Assembly (NCBI GenBank): GCA_002343775.1
Contig: DDSH01000031.1
Coordinates: forward strand, 86,430 to 150,429
DNA: 64,000 nucleotides
Direction of reading: 5' to 3'
From: Anaerolineales bacterium UBA2395
Lineage (GTDB): Bacteria > Chloroflexota > Anaerolineae > Anaerolineales > Villigracilaceae
Shown one piece after another: positions 43,174-51,404 of the stretch. The position numbers and the translations under genes are program-made. Numbering within the stretch: position 1 is the first letter of the stretch; each line of letters starts with the position of its first letter. The notes beneath the pieces were generated by a model. It searched no databases. It was given only the letters and a program-made list of their open reading frames with translations, and was not told where the DNA came from.

Positions 43174-43210
43174 AACAGCCCATCCTTCTCGGATGGGCTG
43201 TTTTTATTTT
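43174..43210 (+). terminator. Intrinsic terminator/attenuator upstream of argG
   Basis: AACAGCCCATCC pairs perfectly with GGATGGGCTGTT around TTCTC, then TTTATTTT. Because it lies between the promoter/leader ORF and argG, it is likely an attenuator. Confidence 0.9.
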
Positions 43211-43212
43211 CC

Positions 43213-43275
43213 GGAATCTGGAAGTTCTACTTCCGAGATTTCAAAATTACCTCCCAAAGTAGAACTTCGGGAATC
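43213..43275. repeat. Palindromic element just upstream of argG
   Basis: GAAGTTCTACTT (43221-43232) pairs perfectly with AAGTAGAACTTC (43257-43268), with GGAATC/GAATCC flanks. A related GAAGTGGAACTTC sequence with GGAATC flank lies at 56413-56431 upstream of the ABC ATPase gene. Confidence 0.7.
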
Positions 43276-43289
43276 CATAAGGAGTAAAA

Positions 43290-44561
43290 ATGAGTCCAAA
43301 GTCGAAACCTAGTGTCAAGAAAGTGGTGTTAGCCTATTCAGGCGGGTTGGATACATCCGTCATCGTGCCGTGGTTGAAGGAGAATTACGGTTGTGAAGTC
43401 GTTTGTTTTTGCGCGGATGTTGGGCAGGGCGATGAAGACCTGGCGGGGTTGGAGCAGAAAGCTATCAAGAGCGGCGCGAGTGAATTTGTCATTCATGACA
43501 TGAAGGAAGAGTTCGTCAGTGAGTATCTTTTTCCGATGCTCAAAGCGGGGGCGGTGTATGAACATAAGTATTTGTTGGGCACATCGGTTGCCCGTCCTCT
43601 TATTGCAAAACATCTCGTTGAAGTGGCACACCAGACCGGCGCGGATGCGATCGCGCACGGCGCAACCGGCAAAGGTAACGACCAGGTCCGTTTTGAACTC
43701 ACCGTGATGGCGCTTGACCCGCGCCTCAAGATCATTGCTCCGTGGCGCGAATGGGATATTCGCTCGCGCGAAGATGCAATTGCATATGCCGCAAAGCACA
43801 ACGTCCCTGTGACCGCCACCATCAAATCCATTTACTCGCGCGATTCAAATCTCTGGCACCTTTCACACGAAGGTGGTCTGCTCGAAGACCCGTGGAACGA
43901 ACCCGAAGAAGTGATGTATCAGATGTCCACTTCACCAGAGAATGCACCCGAAGAAGGGGAGTATGTCGAGATCGAATTCGAGAGCGGCAATCCGGTAGCG
44001 GTCAACGGCGAGAAGATGTCGCCTGCCAAGATCGTTTCCACGCTCAATGCCATCGGCGGCAATCATGGCATCGGTCGCGTGGACCTGGTTGAGAATCGCC
44101 TCGTGGGGATGAAGTCGCATGGCGTGTACGAAACCCCCGGCGGCGCAATTCTGCTCTATGCTCATCGCGAACTTGAGTCGCTCATCCTCGACCGTGAGAC
44201 GCTCCACTACAAGCAGGTCATTGCTGTGAAGTACGCCGAACTGACTTACAACGGCTTATGGTTCACCCCGTTGCGAGAAGCGCTCGATGCCTTTGTCAAT
44301 TCTACGCAAGGTCCTGTCACTGGCACGGTGCGGCTCAAACTTTATAAGGGCAACATCATCAGCGCCGGACGCAAATCGCCATTCAGCCTTTATCGCGAAG
44401 ATTTTGCCACCTTTGGTCAGGAAGATGTTTACGATCAAAGCCACGCCGAAGGTTTCATCCGCCTATATGGACTCAGCATGAAAGTCCGCGCGCTCAACGG
44501 ATTGCCTGTTTCCGGTCTTGATATGCCCAAGCCGGATTATTCGAAGTTCAAACGCGATTAA
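43290..44561 (+). CDS. argG: Argininosuccinate synthase
   Basis: A 423-aa protein with the ATP-pyrophosphatase P-loop (AYSGGLDTSV, 15-24) and conserved family segments (HGATGKGNDQVRFE, REWDI, SIYSRDSNLWHLSHEGG). It joins citrulline and aspartate in an ATP-dependent step. GGAG precedes the ATG. It heads a nine-part operon with argH and the LysW-pathway genes, separated from argH by a palindromic repeat. Confidence 0.96.
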   Translation: MSPKSKPSVKKVVLAYSGGLDTSVIVPWLKENYGCEVVCFCADVGQGDEDLAGLEQKAIKSGASEFVIHDMKEEFVSEYLFPMLKAGAVYEHKYLLGTSVARPLIAKHLVEVAHQTGADAIAHGATGKGNDQVRFELTVMALDPRLKIIAPWREWDIRSREDAIAYAAKHNVPVTATIKSIYSRDSNLWHLSHEGGLLEDPWNEPEEVMYQMSTSPENAPEEGEYVEIEFESGNPVAVNGEKMSPAKIVSTLNAIGGNHGIGRVDLVENRLVGMKSHGVYETPGGAILLYAHRELESLILDRETLHYKQVIAVKYAELTYNGLWFTPLREALDAFVNSTQGPVTGTVRLKLYKGNIISAGRKSPFSLYREDFATFGQEDVYDQSHAEGFIRLYGLSMKVRALNGLPVSGLDMPKPDYSKFKRD

Positions 44562-44562
44562 T

Positions 44563-44655
44563 GTCATTGCGAGGGCGCTCTTGTTTTTGCCCGAAGCAAT
44601 CTGATGGCTCAATCTGAGATTGCTTCGTCGGGAAGAGCACCCTCCTCACAATGAC
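44563..44655. repeat. Interspersed palindromic repeat, family A copy 3
   Basis: GTCATTGCGAGG (44563-44574) and CCTCACAATGAC (44644-44655) are inverted repeats with one mismatch, with GAAGCAATCTG and CAGAGATTGCTTC-like inner arms. It lies in the argG-argH gap. Confidence 0.85.
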
Positions 44656-44670
44656 GGAAGGAGAAACCAC

Positions 44671-46032
44671 ATGACCCTTTGGGGCGGACGCTTTTCCCAA
44701 AAACTAGATGACCTCGCATGGGCGCTCAATGCCTCGCTGCCTGTCGATCAACGCATGGCACTTCAGGATGTGGACGGAAGCATTGCCTGGGCGGCGGCGA
44801 TTCATAACGCAGGCATTCTTACGGATGAAGAACACGCCTCGATCTCAACCGGGCTGGATACCGTCCGAAAAGAATTCGCTTCGGGTGAGTTTATCTTCCA
44901 GCCTTCGGACGAAGATATTCACACCGCAGTGGAGAGACGACTCAGCGAACTCATTGGCGCCGCCGCTGGCAAACTCCACACCGGGCGCAGCCGCAACGAC
45001 CAAGTCGCCACCGACCTTCGCTTATGGATGCTGCAAGCGATTCCTGAACTTCATTCTGCATTCAACAATCTGCAATCAGCATTAGTTGAGCAAGCCGAGC
45101 TTGCAGGTGAGACCATCATGCCGGGCTACACCCATTTGCAGAGAGCACAACCAATCCTGTTGGGACATTGGTGGTTGAGTCATTACTGGGCATTGAAGCG
45201 TGATGTGGAACGATTGCAAGACCTGACCAAACGCGTCTCTGTTTTGCCTTTGGGAAGCGGCGCATTGGCAGGCGCTCCCTTTGCGCTGGACCGCGATGCA
45301 CTGGCGAAGTCGCTTGGCTTTGCCGAAGTTTCGCAGAACAGCCTCGATGCTGTATCCGATAGAGATTTTGCTGCGGAGTATTTGTTCGTCTGCTCGATGG
45401 CATCTGTCCACTTGAGCAAACTTGCCGAACAGATCGTTTTGTACACCACGGCTGAGTTCGGTTTCTTTGAACTTTCGGATGCCTTCTCTACCGGTTCCAG
45501 CCTGATGCCGCAGAAGAAGAACCCCGATGTCTTTGAACTGACTCGCGGCAAAGCAGGGACGATGATCGGCTTGCTGACCGGGTTGATGTCCACGCTCAAA
45601 GGGCTGCCATCTACATATGACAAGGATTTACAGGAAGATAAAGCGCCTGTCTTTGCTGCAACCGATACCTTGCTCTCGATTCTGCCTGTCATGGCGGCGG
45701 CGCTGCGGACGATCACCGTCAAGCCGGAACGAATGCGTAGCGCGATTGATTCCACGATGATGGCGACAGACTTGGCGGATTATCTCGTAGAGAAAGGCGT
45801 ACCGTTCAGAGAAGCGCACTCGCTGGCGGGGAAAATTGTCCGCGCGGCTGACGAGAAAAAGGTTCGGATGGAGGAACTGCCCCTCGAAGCGTATCAAGCC
45901 ATAAGTCCAGTGTTTGAGGCGGATGTGTATCAGGTGTTCGATCCGCTTGAATCGATCAACAAAAGAAATACGGTTGGAGGCACGAGCCTTCAGTCGGTAA
46001 AAAATCAAATTTCAAAAATCAAAGGAGAATAA
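44671..46032 (+). CDS. argH: Argininosuccinate lyase
   Basis: A 453-aa member of the fumarase/aspartase superfamily with TLWGGRFSQ at the start, HTGRSRNDQVATDLRLW, TIMPGYTHLQRAQP and the signature loop GSSLMPQKKNPD. It splits argininosuccinate to arginine and fumarate. The ATG at 44671 has AAGGAG upstream. It directly precedes lysW. Confidence 0.96.
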   Translation: MTLWGGRFSQKLDDLAWALNASLPVDQRMALQDVDGSIAWAAAIHNAGILTDEEHASISTGLDTVRKEFASGEFIFQPSDEDIHTAVERRLSELIGAAAGKLHTGRSRNDQVATDLRLWMLQAIPELHSAFNNLQSALVEQAELAGETIMPGYTHLQRAQPILLGHWWLSHYWALKRDVERLQDLTKRVSVLPLGSGALAGAPFALDRDALAKSLGFAEVSQNSLDAVSDRDFAAEYLFVCSMASVHLSKLAEQIVLYTTAEFGFFELSDAFSTGSSLMPQKKNPDVFELTRGKAGTMIGLLTGLMSTLKGLPSTYDKDLQEDKAPVFAATDTLLSILPVMAAALRTITVKPERMRSAIDSTMMATDLADYLVEKGVPFREAHSLAGKIVRAADEKKVRMEELPLEAYQAISPVFEADVYQVFDPLESINKRNTVGGTSLQSVKNQISKIKGE

Positions 46033-46035
46033 ATC

Positions 46036-46206
46036 ATGTCTACAGTTACTTGTCCTGAATGTGAAGCCCAGATCGAATTGGTTGCTGGAACCGAAGCCGG
46101 TGAGATCATCGTCTGCTCCGATTGCGGTGTGGATCTGGAAGTGACATCGATCGAACCCGCTGCCGTGCAACTTGCGCCGATGGAGCAGGAAGATTGGGGG
46201 GAATAA
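46036..46206 (+). CDS. lysW: LysW-type amino-group carrier protein
   Basis: A 56-aa acidic protein with a zinc ribbon (CPEC at Cys6/Cys9 and CSDC at Cys27/Cys30) and the C-terminal EDWGE motif whose final Glu is linked to the amino group of the pathway substrate. It carries intermediates of lysine and/or arginine synthesis. GGAG lies 9 bp upstream. It lies between argH and lysX, 3 bp after argH. Confidence 0.95.
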   Translation: MSTVTCPECEAQIELVAGTEAGEIIVCSDCGVDLEVTSIEPAAVQLAPMEQEDWGE

Positions 46207-46220
46207 CGTGATGCGTGATT

Positions 46221-46252
46221 CGTAATGCGTAATTCGCAAATTACGCATTACG
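46221..46252. repeat. Palindrome between lysW and lysX
   Basis: CGTAATGCGTAAT (46221-46233) pairs perfectly with ATTACGCATTACG (46240-46252). Further partial copies of CGTAAT/ATTACG surround it up to the lysX start. Confidence 0.8.
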
Positions 46253-46274
46253 TTTTACGAATTACGGAGACTTT

Positions 46275-47144
46275 ATGCAAAGACGATTGAAAATTGGCGT
46301 TTTATATTCACGAGTCCGCGTTGAAGAGAAATGGATCTTCGGCGCGATGGAGAAGCGCGGCATTGACTATGACCGCCTCGATGACCGCGCCATTAGTTTT
46401 GACTTGGAAAAGCCCGAAGCATGGCAACAATACGACGCGGTGTTGGAGCGCAGTATCAGTTACAACAGCGGGTTGTATGCGTTGCGCATGTTGAATGCCT
46501 TTGGCGTGCCGACGGTGAACACGGCGGCGGTGGCAGAAGTGTGCGGTGACAAGTTGATGACCAGCGCTGTGTTGGCACGCGATGGTGTTCCTCAGCCGCA
46601 TAACGTGGCTGCCTTTTCGACGGAAGCGGCGCTTGAAGCAATTGAAGCGTTTGGTTATCCCGTTGTATTGAAACCAGTCGTCGGTTCGTGGGGACGATTG
46701 CTGGCGAAGATCAATGACCGTGATGCGGCAGAGGCGGTGCTGGAACATAAATCCACGTTAGGTTCTGTTCAGCATTCGGTTTTCTATATTCAGGAATTCA
46801 TCGAGAAACCGGGGCGCGATCTGCGCATCATCATGATCGGTGACAAAGTGTTAACCGGCATGTACCGCAGCTCGGAGCATTGGATCACCAACACGGCACG
46901 CGGCGGCAGCGGTGAGTTATGTCCCATCACGCCGGAGATCGAGGATATTTGTCTGCGGGCATCCAAAGCGGTGGGTGGCGGTCTGCTCGGCGTGGACTTG
47001 GTGGAGCACCCCGAAAAGGGACTCGTGGTGAATGAGATCAATCACACCATGGAATTCCATACCATGCAGCCGGTCAGCGGATTGGACATTGCCGGTGAGA
47101 TCGTGGATTATGTGGTGAAAGTGGCAAAGAGCAGTGACCAGTAA
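46275..47144 (+). CDS. lysX: LysX/ArgX-type LysW ligase (ATP-grasp)
   Basis: A 289-aa ATP-grasp protein (KPVVGSWGRLLAKI; VNEINHTMEFHT). This family links the alpha-amino group of alpha-aminoadipate (LysX) or glutamate (ArgX) to LysW. From sequence alone I cannot separate the two, but the argG-argH neighbourhood favours glutamate (ArgX). The stop codon lies inside a palindromic element (47138-47189). Confidence 0.92.
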   Translation: MQRRLKIGVLYSRVRVEEKWIFGAMEKRGIDYDRLDDRAISFDLEKPEAWQQYDAVLERSISYNSGLYALRMLNAFGVPTVNTAAVAEVCGDKLMTSAVLARDGVPQPHNVAAFSTEAALEAIEAFGYPVVLKPVVGSWGRLLAKINDRDAAEAVLEHKSTLGSVQHSVFYIQEFIEKPGRDLRIIMIGDKVLTGMYRSSEHWITNTARGGSGELCPITPEIEDICLRASKAVGGGLLGVDLVEHPEKGLVVNEINHTMEFHTMQPVSGLDIAGEIVDYVVKVAKSSDQ

Positions 47145-47189
47145 TCAGTTGCCAGTGTCCAGTGGAGCAAACTGGAAACTGATTACTGG
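47138..47189. repeat. Palindrome overlapping the lysX stop codon
   Basis: CCAGTAATCAGTT (47138-47150) pairs perfectly with AACTGATTACTGG (47177-47189). The lysX TAA at 47142-47144 is part of the left arm, so the last lysX codons come from the element. Confidence 0.8.
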
Positions 47190-47221
47190 CTTCTGGTAAC
47201 TGAAATGAGGAGCAATTATTG

Positions 47222-48256
47222 ATGGTTACAGTATCTATCATCGGCGGTTCGGGATATGGCGGCGGCGAGTTGATTCGTTTGCTGCTGGGACATCCCAATG
47301 TGGAGATCAAGCAGGCGACTTCGCGCTCGAAGGTGGGGGAGTATGTGTATCAGACTCATCCCAACTTGCGCAAGCGCACGCAGTTGAAGTTTAGCGACCC
47401 TTCGCAGTTGGAGCCGGTGGATATTCTCTTCCTCGCCCAGCCGCATGGACAGGCGCAGAAGCATATTGAAGAATATGCCAAACTCGGCACAAGAATCATC
47501 GATCTCGCTGCAGACTTCCGCTTGCGCGATGCGGATTTTTACGAGCAATGGTACGGCGAAAAACATGCCGCGCCAGAGTGGTTGAGCAAGTTCGTGTATG
47601 GTCTTCCCGAAGTGCACCGTGCGGAGATTTCATCCGCGAGTTACATCAGCGGGGTGGGATGCAATGCCACAGCAAGCAATCTTGCATTGCTGCCCCTGGT
47701 CAAAGCCGATCTGTTGGATTTATCTTCTCCTATTTTTATCGAGATCAAAGTCGGTTCCTCCGAAGGCGGCGCGGAAGGGAATTCCGGGTCACTGCATGCG
47801 GAACGAGCGAATGTCATCCGCACGTTTTCGGCGTTCGGTCATCGTCATACGGCGGAAGTGATTCAAGAGATGGGTGTCAAAGATGTGTCGCTGACCATGA
47901 CCGCAGTGGACTTGGTTCGTGGTGTGTTGGCGACGGCTCATGCGAAAGTGAAACCGGGTGTGGCAAATAAAGATCTGTGGAAAGCCTACCGCGCTGTGGC
48001 GAATGAAAATCCGTTCGTGCGTGTGGTGAAGGAGCAACGCGGAATCTACCGTGTGCCAGAGCCGAAAATATTGGCTGGCTCCAATTATGCCGACCTCGGC
48101 TTTGAATTGGACGAGAGCAATGGTCACATTGTGGCGATGTGTGCGATTGATAATCTCATGAAGGGCGCATCAGGTACGGCGGTACAGTGCATGAATTTGA
48201 TGATGGGCTGGGATGAGACTCTGGGGTTGGAGTTTATGGGGTTACATCCGATATAG
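47222..48256 (+). CDS. lysY: LysW-linked acyl-phosphate reductase (LysY/ArgC type)
   Basis: A 344-aa ArgC-family NADPH reductase with the Rossmann motif IIGGSGYGGGEL and the catalytic Cys147 in GVGCNAT. It reduces LysW-gamma-glutamyl (or aminoadipyl) phosphate to the semialdehyde. The ATG at 47222 has GAGG upstream. It follows the kinase substrate order of the pathway but precedes lysZ. Confidence 0.9.
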   Translation: MVTVSIIGGSGYGGGELIRLLLGHPNVEIKQATSRSKVGEYVYQTHPNLRKRTQLKFSDPSQLEPVDILFLAQPHGQAQKHIEEYAKLGTRIIDLAADFRLRDADFYEQWYGEKHAAPEWLSKFVYGLPEVHRAEISSASYISGVGCNATASNLALLPLVKADLLDLSSPIFIEIKVGSSEGGAEGNSGSLHAERANVIRTFSAFGHRHTAEVIQEMGVKDVSLTMTAVDLVRGVLATAHAKVKPGVANKDLWKAYRAVANENPFVRVVKEQRGIYRVPEPKILAGSNYADLGFELDESNGHIVAMCAIDNLMKGASGTAVQCMNLMMGWDETLGLEFMGLHPI

Positions 48257-48312
48257 CGATATTTGATATTGGATAATTCGAATTTCGAGATCGAATATCG
48301 TATTGGAGAAAA

Positions 48313-49134
48313 ATGGCAGAACATACATTAATTACCGTAGTCAAACTCGGCGGCACCGAAGGCTTGGATTTTTCCGCGATCTGTGTTGATGCCGTGGAGT
48401 TGTTGAAGCAAGGCAAAAAACTGGTCTTTGTGCATGGCGGTTCGGCGGAAGCGAACGCTCTGGGTGAAGGGCTGGGAACGCCGCCCAAGATGATCACATC
48501 ACCTTCGGGATATACCTCGCGTTACACCGACAGAAAAACGCTTGAGATCTTTTTGATGGCGGTCAATGGCAAGGTCAATTCGCTGCTGACGGAGCAATTG
48601 CAAATGCTTGGCGTGAATGCCTTTGGTTTATGCGGGCTTGATGGCAAGTTAATGCAAGCCACGCGCAAAGAGTCTGTGCAGTCTATTGAAAATGGCAAGC
48701 GCAAAATTATCCGCGATGATTACACGGGGAAGATCGAAAAGGTGAATAGTGAATTGTTGCTGATGCTGCTGAATGTCGGATACATGCCGGTCATCGCGCC
48801 AGTGGCTGTCAGTGAAAAAGGAGAGGCGTTGAATGTGGACGCAGACCGCGCGGCGGCGATGGTGGCGTCTGCGCTCAAAGCGGAGAATTTGCTGTTGCTC
48901 ACGGCGGTGCCTGGCTTGATGAAGAATTTCCCAGACGAGTCAACGCTCATTCGGCAACTGCCGAAGAGTCAACTTGCGGCGGCGAGTGAAGCGGCGCAGG
49001 GTCGCATGAAGAAGAAAGTGCTTGGTGCGGAAGAAGCGCTCAAAGGCGGCGTGAGCCGCGTCATCATTGCAGATGGAAGAATTCAAAATCCAATATCCAA
49101 TGCGTTGGCAGGAAACGGAACGGTGATTCAATGA
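48313..49134 (+). CDS. lysZ: LysW-linked amino-acid kinase (LysZ/ArgB type)
   Basis: A 273-aa amino-acid kinase (ArgB fold) with VVKLGGTEGLD and HGGSAEANALGEGLG at the N-terminus. It phosphorylates the side-chain carboxylate of the LysW-linked substrate. Its TGA overlaps the lysJ ATG (4 bp). GGAG lies upstream of its ATG. Confidence 0.9.
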   Translation: MAEHTLITVVKLGGTEGLDFSAICVDAVELLKQGKKLVFVHGGSAEANALGEGLGTPPKMITSPSGYTSRYTDRKTLEIFLMAVNGKVNSLLTEQLQMLGVNAFGLCGLDGKLMQATRKESVQSIENGKRKIIRDDYTGKIEKVNSELLLMLLNVGYMPVIAPVAVSEKGEALNVDADRAAAMVASALKAENLLLLTAVPGLMKNFPDESTLIRQLPKSQLAAASEAAQGRMKKKVLGAEEALKGGVSRVIIADGRIQNPISNALAGNGTVIQ

Positions 49135-50306
49135 ATGCGAATGAAATAATCGATATTGAAAATAAACATACCTCGGGTGTGTATGCCAAGCAAACGCTAG
49201 CCATCGTGCGCGGACAGGGTGCATCCCTTTTCGATGCGGATGGTAATGAATTTTTGGACTGTTCATCGGGACATGGTGTTGCGAATCTTGGCCATGCGCA
49301 TCCGAAAATTGCGGAGGCGCTCTATAAACAGGCAAACACGCTCATCACTTTGTTTGAAACGTTTCCCAATGACCAGCGTGCCGCGCTGATGGAAAAGATC
49401 ACTGCGTTTGTCCCCGGCATGGACAGAGTCTTCTTTTGCAACTCAGGCACCGAAGCGGTGGAGGCGTCGTTTAAGTTCTCGCGCATTTCCACGGGACGAA
49501 AAAATTTCATCGCGGCGAATCGCGCGTTTCATGGGCGGACGTATGGTTCGCTTTCGGCGACGTTCAACAAAAAATATCGCGAAGGCTTCGAACCGCTGCT
49601 GCCCGGTGTTTCGCATGTTTCTTACAACAATATCGAAGCGTTGGAGAGGGCGGTGAATGAAGAAACCGCCGCTGTGATTTTGGAAGTGGTGCAAGGCGAG
49701 GGTGGCGTCTATCCCGCTTCACTTGAATATATTCAAGCAGCTCGTAGGATTTGTGATGAACGCGGTGCCTTGCTGATCGTGGATGAAATTCAAACTGGCT
49801 TTGGTCGTACCGGCAAGATGTTTGCGGTTCAACACTTCGACGTGAAGCCTGATCTATTGACCTGTGCCAAGTCCATCGCTGGAGGCGTGCCCATGGGTGC
49901 CGTGTTGATCGGACCCAATGTCAAGAATCTCACGCCGGGTGTGCATGGCTCGACCTTCGGTGGCAATCCGCTTTCGTGTGCGGCGGCGAATGCGGCGCTG
50001 GATGTAATGAAGGATGAAGATTTGCCCGGTCAGGCGGCGGCGAAGGGCGCATACTTGATGGAGAAGTTGAAAGCCATTCAGTCGCCTAACATACGCGAAG
50101 TGCGTGGACTTGGCTTGATGGTCGGCATCGAAATGAAGCAAAAAGTGACCGGGTATCTCAAAGCGTTACAGGAAAGAAAAATCATTGCTTTGAATGCCGG
50201 TCTGACCGTCATCCGTCTCCTCCCGCCGTTGGTCATTACTTACGAACAAATTGACCACTTGGTGGATGTTTTAACTGAAGTTCTAACTCAAGAAACCAAT
50301 GACTGA
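49131..50306 (+). CDS. lysJ: LysW-linked semialdehyde aminotransferase (LysJ/ArgD type)
   Basis: A 391-aa class III aminotransferase with CSSGHGVANLGHAHP, NSGTEAVEASFKFSR, VDEIQTGFGRTG and the PLP-lysine segment TCAKSIAGGVPMGAV. It aminates the LysW-linked semialdehyde to give LysW-ornithine or LysW-lysine. Both ends overlap neighbours (lysZ by 4 bp, lysK by 8 bp), so the three genes are translationally coupled. Confidence 0.93.
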   Translation: MNANEIIDIENKHTSGVYAKQTLAIVRGQGASLFDADGNEFLDCSSGHGVANLGHAHPKIAEALYKQANTLITLFETFPNDQRAALMEKITAFVPGMDRVFFCNSGTEAVEASFKFSRISTGRKNFIAANRAFHGRTYGSLSATFNKKYREGFEPLLPGVSHVSYNNIEALERAVNEETAAVILEVVQGEGGVYPASLEYIQAARRICDERGALLIVDEIQTGFGRTGKMFAVQHFDVKPDLLTCAKSIAGGVPMGAVLIGPNVKNLTPGVHGSTFGGNPLSCAAANAALDVMKDEDLPGQAAAKGAYLMEKLKAIQSPNIREVRGLGLMVGIEMKQKVTGYLKALQERKIIALNAGLTVIRLLPPLVITYEQIDHLVDVLTEVLTQETND

Positions 50307-51378
50307 CCAATTACCAATTACCAATTACCAATCTCCCGAGACTTTAGTCGGGCTTGTCTCACAATACAGTCCCTCCGGACAGGAACGCGGCGCGGTCGAA
50401 TGGCTGGTGGCGCGGATGAAGTCACTGGGCTATGACAACGCATTTATTGATGAGGCGGGTAATGCAGTTGGTGTGGTGGGGCAGGGGACGAAGCAGGTGG
50501 TTTTGCTTGGTCACATTGACACGGTGCCAGGAGAAATTAAAGTAGAGCAAGTCTCAGATTCTCTCTACGGCAGAGGCTCGGTGGATGCAAAAGGTCCGCT
50601 GGCGAGTTTTGTGGATGCGGTAGCAAAGGTTGGCGCGAAAGATGGCTGGCAATTCATCGTCATCGGTGCCGTAGAAGAGGAGCGCGATTCGGATGGGGCG
50701 CGCTTCGTCGCCACACAGTACAAACCAGATTTCGCCATCATCGGCGAACCGAATCAATGGGATCGTGTGTCGCTTGGGTACAAAGGCAGCGCCTGGGCAC
50801 ATGTGACGGTCAAGCGCGGACAAGTTCACACCGCCAGCGGCGAAGAAACGGCGGCCGAAGCGGCGATTGAAATGTGGTTAAAAATCAAAACCTATGTGGA
50901 TGATTTTAATGCGGATAAGCAAAGGGTGTTCGATAAACTTTTACTCACCTTGCGTGGCATGGAATCTGCCTCGAATGATTTTGAGCAATGGGCGAAGTTG
51001 AAGATTGGCGTACGTTTGCCGGTAGAGGTCTCGCCGCAAGATTGGTATTTGAAGTTAGAAGAGATCGTCAGTGGGGAAGAGGTTGAGCGAGTAGGATTCC
51101 CTGTCATGGCGTGGAAGTGTGAGAAGAACTCTCAGCTGGTACGAAGCTTCTTAAGTGGAATCAGGTCACAGGGCGGCGAGCCGCGTTTTGTCTATAAAAC
51201 GGGAACCGCTGACTTGAACATTGTCGCTCCGGCGTGGCAATGTCCGGCTGTGGTGTATGGTCCCGGTGATTCTGCGTTGGATCATACGCCAAATGAACAC
51301 ATCAGATTCGAAGATTATCATAGAGCGGTTGAGGTTCTAGTGACGACATTGGATAAATTGACAATCGCTTCGAATTGA
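50299..51378 (+). CDS. lysK: LysW-ornithine/lysine hydrolase (LysK type)
   Basis: A 359-aa M20-family metallopeptidase: LLGHIDTVPGE, RGSVDAKGPLASF and GAVEEERDSDGAR hold the usual metal ligands and catalytic Glu. It frees ornithine (or lysine) from LysW in the last step. Together with argG and argH it could complete arginine synthesis, needing only carbamoyl phosphate and an ornithine transcarbamoylase from elsewhere. Confidence 0.92.
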   Translation: MTDQLPITNYQSPETLVGLVSQYSPSGQERGAVEWLVARMKSLGYDNAFIDEAGNAVGVVGQGTKQVVLLGHIDTVPGEIKVEQVSDSLYGRGSVDAKGPLASFVDAVAKVGAKDGWQFIVIGAVEEERDSDGARFVATQYKPDFAIIGEPNQWDRVSLGYKGSAWAHVTVKRGQVHTASGEETAAEAAIEMWLKIKTYVDDFNADKQRVFDKLLLTLRGMESASNDFEQWAKLKIGVRLPVEVSPQDWYLKLEEIVSGEEVERVGFPVMAWKCEKNSQLVRSFLSGIRSQGGEPRFVYKTGTADLNIVAPAWQCPAVVYGPGDSALDHTPNEHIRFEDYHRAVEVLVTTLDKLTIASN

Positions 51379-51404
51379 CCTCGGGCATTATATAATGGAT
51401 GATT

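Noticed and set aside
43174..43210. Terminator upstream of argG belonging only to the preceding MFS operon
   Set aside because: A promoter and an ORF with Arg pairs lie between that operon and the terminator, so attenuation is the better reading, though not proven.
50305..50335. Tandem ACCAATT units as a possible CRISPR or regulator array
   Set aside because: Only a few 7-bp units without spacers, and they lie within the start of lysK coding sequence.
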